The notes under the pieces: model-generated
Seen by the model: only the letters and a program-made list of their open reading frames with translations
Told to the model about the DNA's origin: nothing
Database searches by the model: none
Position numbers and translations under genes: made by a program
Source of the DNA: a virus
Length of the DNA: 64,000 nucleotides
Reading direction: 5' to 3' (one strand)
IMG/VR virus record: IMGVR_UViG_3300042291_000666
Location: 1 to 64,000 of that record
Shown here: positions 5,902 through 13,919 of the stretch, one piece after another
Numbering within the stretch: the stretch's first letter is position 1
Layout: each line of letters begins with the position of its first letter

Positions 5902-8817
5902 ATGAGTATTTTTATACAAGAAGTATTAGGATTACTAAATAGAAATCAAAAGAAAGTAACTTTAGATAAAGCTAAAGATTGGTTTGAATTTGGTAAACTA
6001 TATCAGAGTAGTAGTTTAAATAATAAATCTGGCTATACTCCTAGAATGGACCCCTTTGTTATCAAATGGGGTGATTTTATTTGTCAAGCTACAGAAGATA
6101 TGACAAGAACTTTACCTGGTCAAGGTAATCTTGGATACATTCCTGTATATACTGATCCGTCAGGTAGTTGTAATTGGGATACTTTAAAAGATTCTATCAT
6201 TACACAAAATGCACTTAACACTATTATCAATATTGCTGGTTCATTACAAGTACTTGGAGATGTTCAAATTTCAGGAGGAGATTTAACTGCAACTACTTCA
6301 ACATTTAATCTTTTAAATACTGCTCCAGTATCTATTATCAACTTTGGAAGTACTACTACTAATATAGAAGTGGGTGGTGTAGCTACTGTTGTTAATATTA
6401 ATGGAACTGCGGAAAGTACAAGCTGTACTACAGGCGCATTAGTAATTGATGGCGGAGTTGGTATAGCAAAAAATTTAAATTTATGTGGAATACTAACTAT
6501 AAATAATACAACTCAAAGCACAAGTTGTACAACGGGTGCTCTAGTAGTAGCGGGTGGTGTTGGTATAGCAAAAGATCTTTTTGTATGTGGCAATGCTACT
6601 ATTACAGGAGATGTTGCAATTAATGGTGGTGACTTAACTTCAACTGCTAGTAGCTTTCAGCTTTTACAACAATCTACAACTATTGGTTTTGGATATAATT
6701 CTACATCTATATTTATAGGTGGTATAAGTGCTGTAAGTGCTGTAGTAATAAATGGTACACAAGATAGTAGTTCATGTATAACTGGTGCATTTAGAGTTAA
6801 TGGTGGTGTTGGAATTGCTAAAAATTTATTTGTTTGCGGTAATACTTATTTAAATGGATATGTTTATTTAGGTGATACACTTGCAGATGAAATTGCTTTA
6901 AATGGAACATTATTAGATAATAACGGAACTCCTGCAGCAGTTAATCAAGCATTGGTTGGAACAGGTACTGGTGCAGCTACTTGGCAAAATGTTGCTCTTG
7001 TTGGTGAAGTATGTGCTGTAAATAGCATTCCTTTATGGACTCCAAATTCAAGTACATTAGGTTGTTCTCTTATTTATCAAAATGGAAATAGTTCAACACC
7101 AGCTACTAAGATATTTCTTAAAGGTGGTTTGGCTAGTGAAGGTTCTGAAGTTAGAACAATTAGTGATGTTGCATTAGGGGTTAGTAATTATGCTGGTGGA
7201 GAAGCTTCTGCAGCATTTAACTTTAGATCTTTAGCTTTAGGTAATGATTCATTTGCTGCTGGTCATAAAGGATTTGCTGGAGGACATGCTTCAATTGCTG
7301 CTGGATATAATACTGGAGCTGGTAACTATGCTTTTGGATATTTTAATAGTACTGTTACTTCTACAACTTTGGATATATTTATTCTTAGTGGAACAATGCT
7401 TGTTGGAGATTTTATAGTAGCTAATGTTGAAAATGATCCGTCAGTTAGACATGAAATTTTAACAATTGTTGGAACTGGTACTATAGGACTAAATACAATT
7501 ACAATAGCAACTGCTATTGCAGTAAATATAGGTGAAGCTGTTGCAATAGAAGAAGCTGTTCCAAATAGAGGAGATAGTCAAGGTGCAATTGCACTTGGAG
7601 TTTCTGCTGCTTCTAAAGGAACTGGTGCATTTGCTATAGGCACAAGAGCTACAACAGATGTACCTAATCAAATAGCTATTGGTAGTCCTTTTACTACAGT
7701 AAAATTAGATGGTACTGCTCAAAATGATACTCAAAATAAACTTCTTGTTATAGATTCAAATAATATTGTTAGATGGAGAGATGCAAGTACAATTACAGCT
7801 AGCATAACTGCTAATAATGGTCTTACAATGAGTACTGCAAGTAACGTTCAGTTAGGTGGTACTTTATTACAAGGAACTATAATTCAAACTCAAGCTTTTG
7901 ATCTTAAACTAGAAGGTACAAGTTCAGCTCCAATATTAACTGTTAATCAATTAGGTACAGGATCGGGTTCTGTTGCAATCAAAGGAGTATCAACTGGCGG
8001 TTTTGCTGGATATTTCCAAGCAAGTACAAGTGCTCTTGGTGCAATATATGCTAATAATACGGGTTCTACACCAACTACAACATTTGAACAATCAAATGGT
8101 CAAGTTGTTTCTAAATTTACACGTTCAGGAAATACTAATACAGGCATTGGTACTGTACTAGATTTATATAATGTATGTAATACTGGCCCAGCTGTTGTTG
8201 GATTAGGTACTGCTATTAACTTTAATATAGAAGATAGCGCATCTACACCTTCTTATGCTGGTGGTATATCTTTTGATTGGACTTCATTTGCTAGTGGTAA
8301 TTCATCAAGATTTGTTGTAGAAACTGTAGCTTTTGGTACTCCAGCAAATCAATTAGAAGTATCTAATGAAGGTCTACTAACATTAAATTCATATGGTTTA
8401 GGTGCATTTTATGATCCATCAAATGTAGTTAACTATACATTGGCAGCTAAAGCAAGTGGTGAAATTGTTGAAGTACCATATCAAGCTCAATCTAAAACAT
8501 TTGCAGCATTAGTTATTCAATCAGGTGTTACAGCACCAACTATGCAAATATTACAAGATTTTCCTGGAAGTATAACATGGACATGGAGTTATGTTAGTCC
8601 TGGTTTATATACTTTACAATCTAGTCAACCAATATTCTTAGCTAATAATACAGCATTGTATATTATACCTGATGTAAGTGCAGGAAAACCTTATTGTGCG
8701 TCTATTGAAAGACAATCTGATACATTATTATTGATTAGTAGTTTTATACCAAATACTGGTGTAAGTGATAATAACTGTTTTGACAGAGCTACATTAAAAA
8801 TTGAAATATATCCATAA
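5902..8817 (+). CDS. Large adhesin-like tail fibre
   Basis: 971 residues. A virion-attachment N-terminus (about 1-95) is followed by a tandem module of roughly 115 residues beginning GGDLT; within it a TGALVV-GGVGIAKNL element appears three times (about 175-200, 208-232, 292-316). This element is common in phage fibres. Residues about 415-600 carry YadA-head-like repeats (ALGNDSFAAG, IAAGYNTGAG, AFAIGT) interrupted by an insert of about 75 residues. The remaining part is beta-rich to a compact C-terminal domain (about 870-971). The likely role is host surface recognition. No reverse transcriptase or chaperone gene lies beside it. Confidence 0.85.
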   Translation: MSIFIQEVLGLLNRNQKKVTLDKAKDWFEFGKLYQSSSLNNKSGYTPRMDPFVIKWGDFICQATEDMTRTLPGQGNLGYIPVYTDPSGSCNWDTLKDSIITQNALNTIINIAGSLQVLGDVQISGGDLTATTSTFNLLNTAPVSIINFGSTTTNIEVGGVATVVNINGTAESTSCTTGALVIDGGVGIAKNLNLCGILTINNTTQSTSCTTGALVVAGGVGIAKDLFVCGNATITGDVAINGGDLTSTASSFQLLQQSTTIGFGYNSTSIFIGGISAVSAVVINGTQDSSSCITGAFRVNGGVGIAKNLFVCGNTYLNGYVYLGDTLADEIALNGTLLDNNGTPAAVNQALVGTGTGAATWQNVALVGEVCAVNSIPLWTPNSSTLGCSLIYQNGNSSTPATKIFLKGGLASEGSEVRTISDVALGVSNYAGGEASAAFNFRSLALGNDSFAAGHKGFAGGHASIAAGYNTGAGNYAFGYFNSTVTSTTLDIFILSGTMLVGDFIVANVENDPSVRHEILTIVGTGTIGLNTITIATAIAVNIGEAVAIEEAVPNRGDSQGAIALGVSAASKGTGAFAIGTRATTDVPNQIAIGSPFTTVKLDGTAQNDTQNKLLVIDSNNIVRWRDASTITASITANNGLTMSTASNVQLGGTLLQGTIIQTQAFDLKLEGTSSAPILTVNQLGTGSGSVAIKGVSTGGFAGYFQASTSALGAIYANNTGSTPTTTFEQSNGQVVSKFTRSGNTNTGIGTVLDLYNVCNTGPAVVGLGTAINFNIEDSASTPSYAGGISFDWTSFASGNSSRFVVETVAFGTPANQLEVSNEGLLTLNSYGLGAFYDPSNVVNYTLAAKASGEIVEVPYQAQSKTFAALVIQSGVTAPTMQILQDFPGSITWTWSYVSPGLYTLQSSQPIFLANNTALYIIPDVSAGKPYCASIERQSDTLLLISSFIPNTGVSDNNCFDRATLKIEIYP

Positions 8818-8835
8818 TTTTAAATTTAAAACAAC

Positions 8836-9000
8836 ATGAAAAAATATCAAATAGGAGGAACTATACAATCACGTACAACAAGTGATGAATTAAATCCCTA
8901 CAAAATTAAAAAACCGGTTGCACCTAATCCCGGTTTTGTACCATCTGGTTCAATGAGTCAGATGAAAAAAGGTGGTCAAATGAAAAAATCAAAATGTTAA
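8836..9000 (+). CDS. 54-residue K-G-G motif protein
   Basis: Small basic protein, MKKYQIGG at the start and QMKKGGQMKKSKC at the end. It resembles 46238-46411 (both end in Lys-Lys-x-Cys or Lys-Lys-Cys after MxxGG repeats). It starts 18 nt after the fibre gene and ends 2 nt before the lipoprotein start. Function unknown. Confidence 0.65.
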   Translation: MKKYQIGGTIQSRTTSDELNPYKIKKPVAPNPGFVPSGSMSQMKKGGQMKKSKC

Positions 9001-9002
9001 TT

Positions 9003-9656
9003 ATGAAAAAACTATTATTATTATTTGTTACAGTTACAATGTTAATTGGCTGTGCAAAACAACAAGATGATCTTGATGAAAGAGAAGCGGGTGTACTAAG
9101 AATCCACAAAGGTAAGTTTGCTTTTTGTGGCGCGTCTGGTGCAGTGCCCACAGGTAAGAAGATTGTTATTCAAGGTGTAACCTATGATGAAGGTTGTGCT
9201 ATTTGTCCTGTATTGGATGGTCCTTCAATTTCTAACTTAGCTATGTATGGTAGCGGTGGAACTTGGGGTGACTTTAATGTAAGAAACAATTTCAAAACTC
9301 CTGATGGAACAGATAGTACTGTTTGGTCTTTGTTTTGGTATTATGATTCAAATGATAGCATTCCTCAATTCAATCCAGAAAGTAAAGAATGGGAATTGTT
9401 ACCTCCAACTAATAGAGCATTTATAGTTAATACTGATTCACCATCTACAAGTGAGAGCAATATGTTTTGTATGCCGGCAGTAGTGTTTGATACAACCTCA
9501 ACGGGTATTGTATTAGCTAGATGCTATGGGCCCTTAAATGAAGCAGCTGTACCATTACGTAAAGCAGTTCCTGTAAAGTCAGGAATGAAATCAATTACAG
9601 CAGCTAAAGTTGGTGCTCCTTATCCTGTAGGAACTCCTATTCCAGTAAAAGAGTAA
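9003..9656 (+). CDS. Exported lipoprotein
   Basis: 217 residues from the ATG at 9003, which follows the previous stop by 2 nt; an in-frame ATG at 8994 is less likely because the signal peptide fits MKKLLLLF. Lipobox LIGC with C17. The mature part has several Cys (FCGAS, CAICPVL, FCMP, RCYG) and Trp-rich strands, ending PYPVGTPIPVKE. A phage-encoded lipoprotein on the infected cell could act in superinfection exclusion, or it could be a virion protein; neither is shown by sequence. Confidence 0.75.
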   Translation: MKKLLLLFVTVTMLIGCAKQQDDLDEREAGVLRIHKGKFAFCGASGAVPTGKKIVIQGVTYDEGCAICPVLDGPSISNLAMYGSGGTWGDFNVRNNFKTPDGTDSTVWSLFWYYDSNDSIPQFNPESKEWELLPPTNRAFIVNTDSPSTSESNMFCMPAVVFDTTSTGIVLARCYGPLNEAAVPLRKAVPVKSGMKSITAAKVGAPYPVGTPIPVKE

Positions 9657-9660
9657 TAAT

Positions 9661-9763
9661 GTCCGTTATAATGCACAAATCATTTGATTTTGTCCGTTAT
9701 ATAACACATTATAAGTAGCCAAAACCACTAAAAAAAGTGAGTTTTGGCTAAGTATAACACATT
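9661..9763. repeat. Short direct repeats in the convergent gap
   Basis: GTCCGTTATA occurs at 9661-9670 and 9692-9701, and ATAACACATT at 9701-9710 and 9754-9763. The gap 9657-9853 lies between convergent gene blocks and has no credible gene. The spaced repeats could be protein-binding sites. Confidence 0.5.
9716..9750. terminator. Strong hairpin between convergent blocks
   Basis: A 10-bp perfect stem TAGCCAAAAC/GTTTTGGCTA encloses a second CACT/AGTG stem with an A-rich loop. It sits between the plus-strand lipoprotein gene and the minus-strand gene ending at 9854, so it can end transcription from both sides. No long U-tract follows directly. Confidence 0.6.
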
Positions 9764-9792
9764 TTGTATTATACAAATTGTATAATTATTTT

Positions 9793-9848
9793 GGGCAAAA
9801 AATACCATTATATTGGGTATAATGACTAATATAATGGTTATTATGCCC
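9793..9848. repeat. Long inverted repeat
   Basis: GGGC at 9793 pairs with GCCC at 9845, and an 11-bp perfect stem ACCATTATATT/AATATAATGGT lies inside (9804-9814 and 9828-9838). It is directly 3' of the minus-strand gene at 9854. Either a second bidirectional terminator or a protein-binding palindrome. A further 16-bp perfect palindrome, GACCAATATATTGGTC, lies at 9865-9880 inside the end of that gene. Confidence 0.6.
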
Positions 9849-9853
9849 ATTTT

Positions 9854-10081
9854 TTATATGTTTTGACCAATATATTGGTCTTTTTTACTTTGATAAACCA
9901 CAAAGCAATCACTCTTTCTATAATCTCTAACAACTACTGTTACACCATCATGAAAGGTAGTCAACCAACAATATTTAGTATCATCTTTGGATATTCTTCC
10001 TTGATGAATAACATTTCCTACATACATTAGTGCTGCTGCAGGATCTATGTCATCTCTGACATCTATGATAATTCTACTCAT
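9854..10081 (-). CDS. Small hypothetical protein
   Basis: 75 residues, not recognised. Begins MSRIIIDVRDDIDPAAALMY and has alternating strand-like segments (CWLTTFHDGVTVVVRD). Last gene of the long leftward block, overlapping the start-side gene by 8 nt. The final codons contain the 16-bp palindrome at 9865-9880. Confidence 0.65.
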   Translation of the reverse strand: MSRIIIDVRDDIDPAAALMYVGNVIHQGRISKDDTKYCWLTTFHDGVTVVVRDYRKSDCFVVYQSKKDQYIGQNI

Positions 10082-10265
10082 TTTTTTTATTTTGTTTCCA
10101 GTCTAACCAAAATCCAAGGGCTACTATAAAGTTCATTCCTAAAGAAGCAATTATCTCTGTAATATCCTCATAGATTGAAGTCATTAGGTGGATATGACCA
10201 ATTGTCCAAAAAGGTATAGCCAAGTTCTGACTAATCCATATTATAGTAAATCTAAGGAATTTCAT
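10074..10265 (-). CDS. Small membrane protein
   Basis: 63 residues with two hydrophobic stretches (about 5-24 and 38-55) and a lysine-rich C-terminus. Overlaps both neighbours by 8 and 14 nt, indicating translational coupling. No function recognised. Confidence 0.6.
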   Translation of the reverse strand: MKFLRFTIIWISQNLAIPFWTIGHIHLMTSIYEDITEIIASLGMNFIVALGFWLDWKQNKKNE

Positions 10266-10437
10266 CTTTAAAAACTTTTATACAATAATCAGGTATATAG
10301 TATCCAACAACATAACCACAGTCAAACTTTTCACGGTATGTACCATATTCAATTGTCTCTTCTATATCCCCATCTCTAATAACTGTATCTCCTGGATACA
10401 AATCATTACCTTCTCTATCTTTTCCTACTGGTTTCAT
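10252..10437 (-). CDS. Small hypothetical protein
   Basis: 61 residues beginning MKPVGKDREGNDLYPGD, a beta-rich SH3-like pattern often seen in small phage proteins. Overlaps the next gene by 14 nt. Not otherwise recognised. Confidence 0.6.
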   Translation of the reverse strand: MKPVGKDREGNDLYPGDTVIRDGDIEETIEYGTYREKFDCGYVVGYYIPDYCIKVFKDEIP

Positions 10438-10441
10438 ACTT

Positions 10442-10606
10442 TTAATTATTTATCCATTCCCATCCTAAGCATAGTTTCATCATTTTTCTATGGAGCCACT
10501 TTGGTTTGCTTACAAAATAAATTTTTAATCCAATATTTCCACCAATACAATAACAACCCACATAATTAGGTGTTTTAAAATTAATATGCATTTCTTCTTT
10601 GTTCAT
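10442..10606 (-). CDS. 54-residue hypothetical protein
   Basis: ATG at 10604-10606 overlaps the stop of the upstream gene (ATGA), a frequent layout in this block. Protein MNKEEMHINFKTPNYVGCYC with a basic Trp-containing C-terminus (KPKWLHRKMMK). Not recognised; accepted because of the coupled start and coding-like composition. Confidence 0.6.
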   Translation of the reverse strand: MNKEEMHINFKTPNYVGCYCIGGNIGLKIYFVSKPKWLHRKMMKLCLGWEWINN

Positions 10607-10860
10607 AATCCTTTTTCTTTTTTATAGAGTTGTAATAACTCTTTGGGTGTATAATCTTTTTCAAAAGTTGAAAATCTTTTATCTTGATTACCATACATAA
10701 TAGCATACTTTGATTTTTCATTTGTAAGCCATTCTAAAAAGTCAATAGTAAATAGATCAATAATCTTTAATACTTTACCAGTATGATTGTATAATTCAGG
10801 TTCATCATTATAACAATCCCAATATTGTGTATGAGGTCTGATTTGTTCTTCTAATGTCAT
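10603..10860 (-). CDS. Hypothetical protein
   Basis: 85 residues, helical and charged, no family recognised. ATG overlaps the upstream stop by 4 nt and its own stop overlaps the next start, so it is a link in a translationally coupled chain of small genes. Confidence 0.65.
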   Translation of the reverse strand: MTLEEQIRPHTQYWDCYNDEPELYNHTGKVLKIIDLFTIDFLEWLTNEKSKYAIMYGNQDKRFSTFEKDYTPKELLQLYKKEKGL

Positions 10861-11063
10861 AGCAACTTAATATTACGTTGTTTCATTTCTTCATCTAAAG
10901 ACTGATCAGGACTATAGATTTTAGCGCATTTGCCACAAATCATTGCTTCACCATCTTCAGTGTATGTATTTACATATTCACCTTCTTTTATGTATTTACT
11001 ACATGTATTACAATTACATGCGTTTGCTGTGCCACAATGTGGACAATGAAAAGCTCCCATCAT
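10857..11063 (-). CDS. Small zinc-ribbon protein
   Basis: 68 residues with CPHC at about 7-10, C-N-C-N-x-C around 17-21 and a CGKC pair near 44-47, consistent with one or two structural zinc sites. Starts and ends overlap neighbours by 4 nt. A nucleic-acid or protein-binding adaptor is likely; target unknown. Confidence 0.65.
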   Translation of the reverse strand: MMGAFHCPHCGTANACNCNTCSKYIKEGEYVNTYTEDGEAMICGKCAKIYSPDQSLDEEMKQRNIKLL

Positions 11064-11383
11064 AATTTTTTTTCTATAAATTCTATTACTTTCTCACACA
11101 TTTTAGATGCTGAGTAATCTCTACGTTCTGTTATTTCTGAATATAGAAAATCTAATATACGTTCTTGTTGCAATTTAGTAGCAAATATACCACCTCTTTT
11201 AAACCATTTAGCATTATATCCTGCACTAGCTTGATTAAAGTTATTTTGAGATGTTCTATACAAACCTTCTTTTGTAATTATATCCACTAGTGATTCTTGT
11301 TTATCAAAATCAATAAACTCATATGCATTAGATCTATTGGCCAATACTTCTTCTTTAGGAAGAACCTTTACTTCATGTTTCAT
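11060..11383 (-). CDS. Hypothetical protein
   Basis: 107 residues, not recognised. Strand-rich N-terminus (HEVKVLPKEEVL) and helical C-terminus (SASKMCEKVIEFIEKKL). Overlaps both neighbours by 4 nt. Confidence 0.65.
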   Translation of the reverse strand: MKHEVKVLPKEEVLANRSNAYEFIDFDKQESLVDIITKEGLYRTSQNNFNQASAGYNAKWFKRGGIFATKLQQERILDFLYSEITERRDYSASKMCEKVIEFIEKKL

Positions 11384-11655
11384 TTCAAAAATATTTTAAG
11401 TGTTTTACCATCATCCTGGTACTGTAGTTCTACATCTTTAGCATTGTAGTTTGTATATGCTCTACCCATATGTGGTGGAGAATGTTGTATTACTTCCACT
11501 CTTGTTACTTTAGGAAGAATAAAAGTTGTTTCTAAACCTTCTGGTTTACATGTATCACAATATAAGTCTTGAGTCAACCCTGTAGATATTATTACACTAC
11601 ATTTATGACAAAGTGTGGCACCACGACCATTGTTAAGTTTATGTATTGGTTTCAT
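11380..11655 (-). CDS. Zinc-finger-like hypothetical protein
   Basis: 91 residues from the ATG at 11653-11655. The frame extends upstream only to a TTG codon inside the previous gene, so the ATG is preferred. LCHKC at about 17-21 and YCDTC near 35-39 form a two-CxxC zinc site. The C-terminal half is beta-rich. Function unknown. Confidence 0.65.
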   Translation of the reverse strand: MKPIHKLNNGRGATLCHKCSVIISTGLTQDLYCDTCKPEGLETTFILPKVTRVEVIQHSPPHMGRAYTNYNAKDVELQYQDDGKTLKIFLK

Positions 11656-12128
11656 AATCTTTTTTTTATTACATAACTGGCATTCCAAGTTGATCTTTTA
11701 GTTTTACTATCTCTCCATGGCCATGTCATTCTTGCTTTATGTATATTTTTATCAGCATAGTTTTTCCACCATAATATCATTTCCCAATATCTATCATCAT
11801 TACCATCTGGTGAATGCCAATGTATTGCAAACTGCAAATTAAAAAAGAATATCATAAATGACGGTGCCCATTCAAATCTAGGTGAGTTATATTTATCTTT
11901 CCATCCAAGATCATTAGAATGAAAAGCAATTGGCCAACCATATGCCACTTCATAACCAAACAGTTTAAAAGACTTACATCTTAAAAATTGAGGTTTTTTC
12001 TTTCTTATTGTTAGAATAGTAGAATTAAAATACCAAGGTGTAAAGTATGGTGTTCCATAAACTATTCTTCCAAAATAATACTTCTTTACTGGAGCTAGAA
12101 ATACTCCTTTAAAATCTTTTATTTTCAT
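11652..12128 (-). CDS. Aromatic-rich hypothetical protein
   Basis: 158 residues unusually rich in Trp, Tyr and Phe (TPYFTPWYF, FEWAPSFMIFFFNLQFAIHW, YWEMILWW). No family recognised. The pattern GW-x-AFHS followed by a hydrophobic FFFNLQFAIHWH stretch resembles the 48-residue product of 4112-4258. Overlaps the next gene by 4 nt. Confidence 0.65.
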   Translation of the reverse strand: MKIKDFKGVFLAPVKKYYFGRIVYGTPYFTPWYFNSTILTIRKKKPQFLRCKSFKLFGYEVAYGWPIAFHSNDLGWKDKYNSPRFEWAPSFMIFFFNLQFAIHWHSPDGNDDRYWEMILWWKNYADKNIHKARMTWPWRDSKTKRSTWNASYVIKKRL

Positions 12129-12261
12129 TGCCTATAATGTTTTTAATCCACCATTTTTTGAATTTAGATGATTCAGGTAGAGTTATTACAAATCTATCCA
12201 TGATTACCATGCACATTGGAATTAATGCTCCAAGAATTAGTAAAATAATAAGTACATTCAT
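12109..12261 (-). CDS. 50-residue single-helix membrane peptide
   Basis: ATG at 12259-12261. A hydrophobic N-terminal helix (MNVLIILLILGALIPMCMVI) is followed by a basic tail with KFKKWW. It overlaps the start of the downstream gene by 20 nt in another frame. Probably a small inner-membrane protein. Confidence 0.55.
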   Translation of the reverse strand: MNVLIILLILGALIPMCMVIMDRFVITLPESSKFKKWWIKNIIGNENKRF

Positions 12262-12263
12262 TT

Positions 12264-12437
12264 TTAGTTTGTTTTTTTAGTTAATATATAAAAAGCAGTT
12301 AAAATTTCATTCCAGTGTTCAGCTAGCTTAAAATCTAAATCTACCAAGTATAAACATTGTAATATATGTTTTTCTCCGTCAGCTTCCCCCAGTTTAATAA
12401 AAATATGTTTTGCTTTTTCTTCTGTTGTTATACTCAT
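12264..12437 (-). CDS. 57-residue hypothetical protein
   Basis: ATG at 12435-12437, directly after a terminator hairpin. Helical protein MSITTEEKAKHIFIKLGEAD, with HILQCLYLVDLDFKLAEHW. No family recognised; real-looking composition and tight spacing to the next gene support it. Confidence 0.6.
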   Translation of the reverse strand: MSITTEEKAKHIFIKLGEADGEKHILQCLYLVDLDFKLAEHWNEILTAFYILTKKTN

Positions 12438-12440
12438 TTT

Positions 12441-12476
12441 TTTAAAAGGTAAAGGGGATAGTTTTACCTATCCCCT
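12441..12476 (-). terminator. Rho-independent terminator
   Basis: On the minus strand a perfect 9-bp stem AGGGGATAG/CTATCCCCT with a 6-nt loop is followed by TTACCTTTT. It ends the transcript carrying the DUF932-like gene and its small companion, just before the next small gene. Confidence 0.75.
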
Positions 12477-12494
12477 GTTGGTTTACCTATATAA

Positions 12495-12566
12495 TTATTT
12501 TGGATCATTTGTTAAGCACAAATAAAAGCATATAAAAGCAAATATAGCTACTAACAAAATCCACAT
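12495..12566 (-). CDS. 23-residue membrane peptide (tentative)
   Basis: ATG 3 nt after the stop of the DUF932-like gene; MWILLVAIFAFICFYLCLTN is a single hydrophobic helix. The following terminator closes the unit. Very short, so it may be a chance frame. Confidence 0.35.
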   Translation of the reverse strand: MWILLVAIFAFICFYLCLTNDPK

Positions 12567-12568
12567 AA

Positions 12569-13477
12569 TTAATCTTTCATTAAATAGACATCTTGTACTA
12601 ATCTAGAACGTGTTACATCTTCATCTATCTCAATGGCATTTTCATTCCATTCTTGCATAGTAATGTTTAAATCTACATCTTGTGTTGTATCAAACTCAGA
12701 TAAATCCAATGCATCATTCATTGTAATATTCATCTTTGATAAAACTCTGGCCGTCATAAAATCATGAAAGTTTTGGCTATCAGATAACCAATCTCTTGGA
12801 TGAGCTTTCTTTAATGCATGTGTAACGTGATTATAGAACGTCCAAGCATTTTCTTGATCACATTGGTAATCATATGATGGCTTTTCTAACTCAGCTTTAA
12901 CACAAGACATTTGTGCAGCATCAAGGATATCTTCATTGATATAAAGTCTACCTGCAATCTCTGCTTGTTCTTGTAATGATAATTCAGTATTTCTCATTGC
13001 ATCTCTATCAGTAAGGATACGTTTGTAATACTTCTCACCATTCTTGATCTGATTAGAAATTTGCATTCTAATATCATGATCAGCAGAACCAGTATGCTTT
13101 CTTCTAAAGTTCATCATGTCACCGGCCACCATACCATTATGGCAAACCATAACATATGCACCTATTGCGCATTGAAAACGTGTGCTCTTGTCATAAGAGT
13201 TTGTCCAGGCAAACATCATCCCTAACTCTTTCTCCTCCATAATAGTAGGATCAACGGTATTAATTGGTAAGATATGATATATGCCTTGTGCTACATTGGC
13301 ATCCATATTTGCTCTATATAATTCCTTTTGAATAACAAAACCACTATCTGCTAGCAGCTGTATTGTGTTATCTATCACCTGTTTATGTGATATAACTGTA
13401 TAACTTTTACCATGATTTGGTAAGGGTGCGTTTTCTAGGTAATTCCTAGTTGTTTCTTTTGGTTTATTATAACCCAT
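12569..13477 (-). CDS. DUF932-family protein
   Basis: 302 residues. The pattern SYTVISHKQVID, FAWTNSYDKSTRFQCAIG and VCHNGMVAGD matches DUF932 proteins of phages and plasmids, which typically carry a N-S-x-D motif and a [LV]-C-x-N-G-M motif. Biochemical function is not established for the family. The gene has its own leader (13478-13537) and is followed by a terminator, so it seems to be an independently expressed unit. Confidence 0.7.
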   Translation of the reverse strand: MGYNKPKETTRNYLENAPLPNHGKSYTVISHKQVIDNTIQLLADSGFVIQKELYRANMDANVAQGIYHILPINTVDPTIMEEKELGMMFAWTNSYDKSTRFQCAIGAYVMVCHNGMVAGDMMNFRRKHTGSADHDIRMQISNQIKNGEKYYKRILTDRDAMRNTELSLQEQAEIAGRLYINEDILDAAQMSCVKAELEKPSYDYQCDQENAWTFYNHVTHALKKAHPRDWLSDSQNFHDFMTARVLSKMNITMNDALDLSEFDTTQDVDLNITMQEWNENAIEIDEDVTRSRLVQDVYLMKD

Positions 13478-13537
13478 AGTATTAAACTTTTAAAGTGTAA
13501 ATGTACAAAAAATGTTTAGATAAACAATAAATAAATC

Positions 13538-13705
13538 TTAATTGTTTATATTTAATGCATTTGTAAGTGAATATGCATTAGAAGTACCACTTGTTAGAAA
13601 GGTATTTGCATTATTTGTACTACGAGTACTAAGTAATCCATTTCCAAAGTTAACTCCGGTGCTACCAGTAGTAATACTAGTATTGGAAAACACAGGAGTA
13701 CTTAA
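13538..13705 (-). other. Open -1 frame behind a slippery heptamer
   Basis: The gene at 13702-13902 ends AGA AAT TTT TAA on the minus strand. A AAT TTT is a canonical X-XXY-YYZ slippery heptamer placed directly before the stop. After a -1 shift translation would continue through 55 more codons without a stop (KFLSTPVFSNTSITTG..., a Ser/Thr/Asn-rich stretch ending NALNINN). No ATG, GTG or TTG start precedes this frame. Alternatives are a chance open frame or a T-run indel. Confidence 0.4.
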
Positions 13706-13902
13706 AAATTTCTGATTACAATTTGTACATTGTCAGGATTTGCAGCATGTTCTTCAGGAATTTCTCTTGTGATTTTAAATACAAGATCTTTTTCTGATTT
13801 AGCTAATACTGTGGTTGGTTCAATTATGATTTTTGAATCAACATAATTACCATCTTTGTCATTTTCATGCAAAATTACTGCATACTGAAATAAATTTTTC
13901 AT
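13702..13902 (-). CDS. Conserved small phage protein
   Basis: 66 residues: strand-rich N-terminus (FQYAVILHENDKDGN), central TTVLAKSEKDLVFKITREIP, and end NVQIVIRNF. I recall comparable phage proteins that end in a similar V-x-I-V-[IV]-R-x-F, so the zero-frame product appears complete. The last codons contain a slippery heptamer (see 13538-13705). Confidence 0.65.
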   Translation of the reverse strand: MKNLFQYAVILHENDKDGNYVDSKIIIEPTTVLAKSEKDLVFKITREIPEEHAANPDNVQIVIRNF

Positions 13903-13919
13903 TGTTACTTGGTTTTAAA

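Noticed and set aside
7489-7671. Minus-strand frame inside the large fibre gene, Cys/Ser-rich
   Set aside because: Mirror of Thr/Ala/Ile repeat codons on the plus strand; biased composition and no regulatory signals.
5902-9656. Diversity-generating retroelement at the fibre gene
   Set aside because: No reverse transcriptase and no template repeat were seen near the fibre gene.
9661-9763. Possible CRISPR-like array
   Set aside because: Repeats are only 10 bp, differently spaced and without uniform spacers; no cas gene is present.
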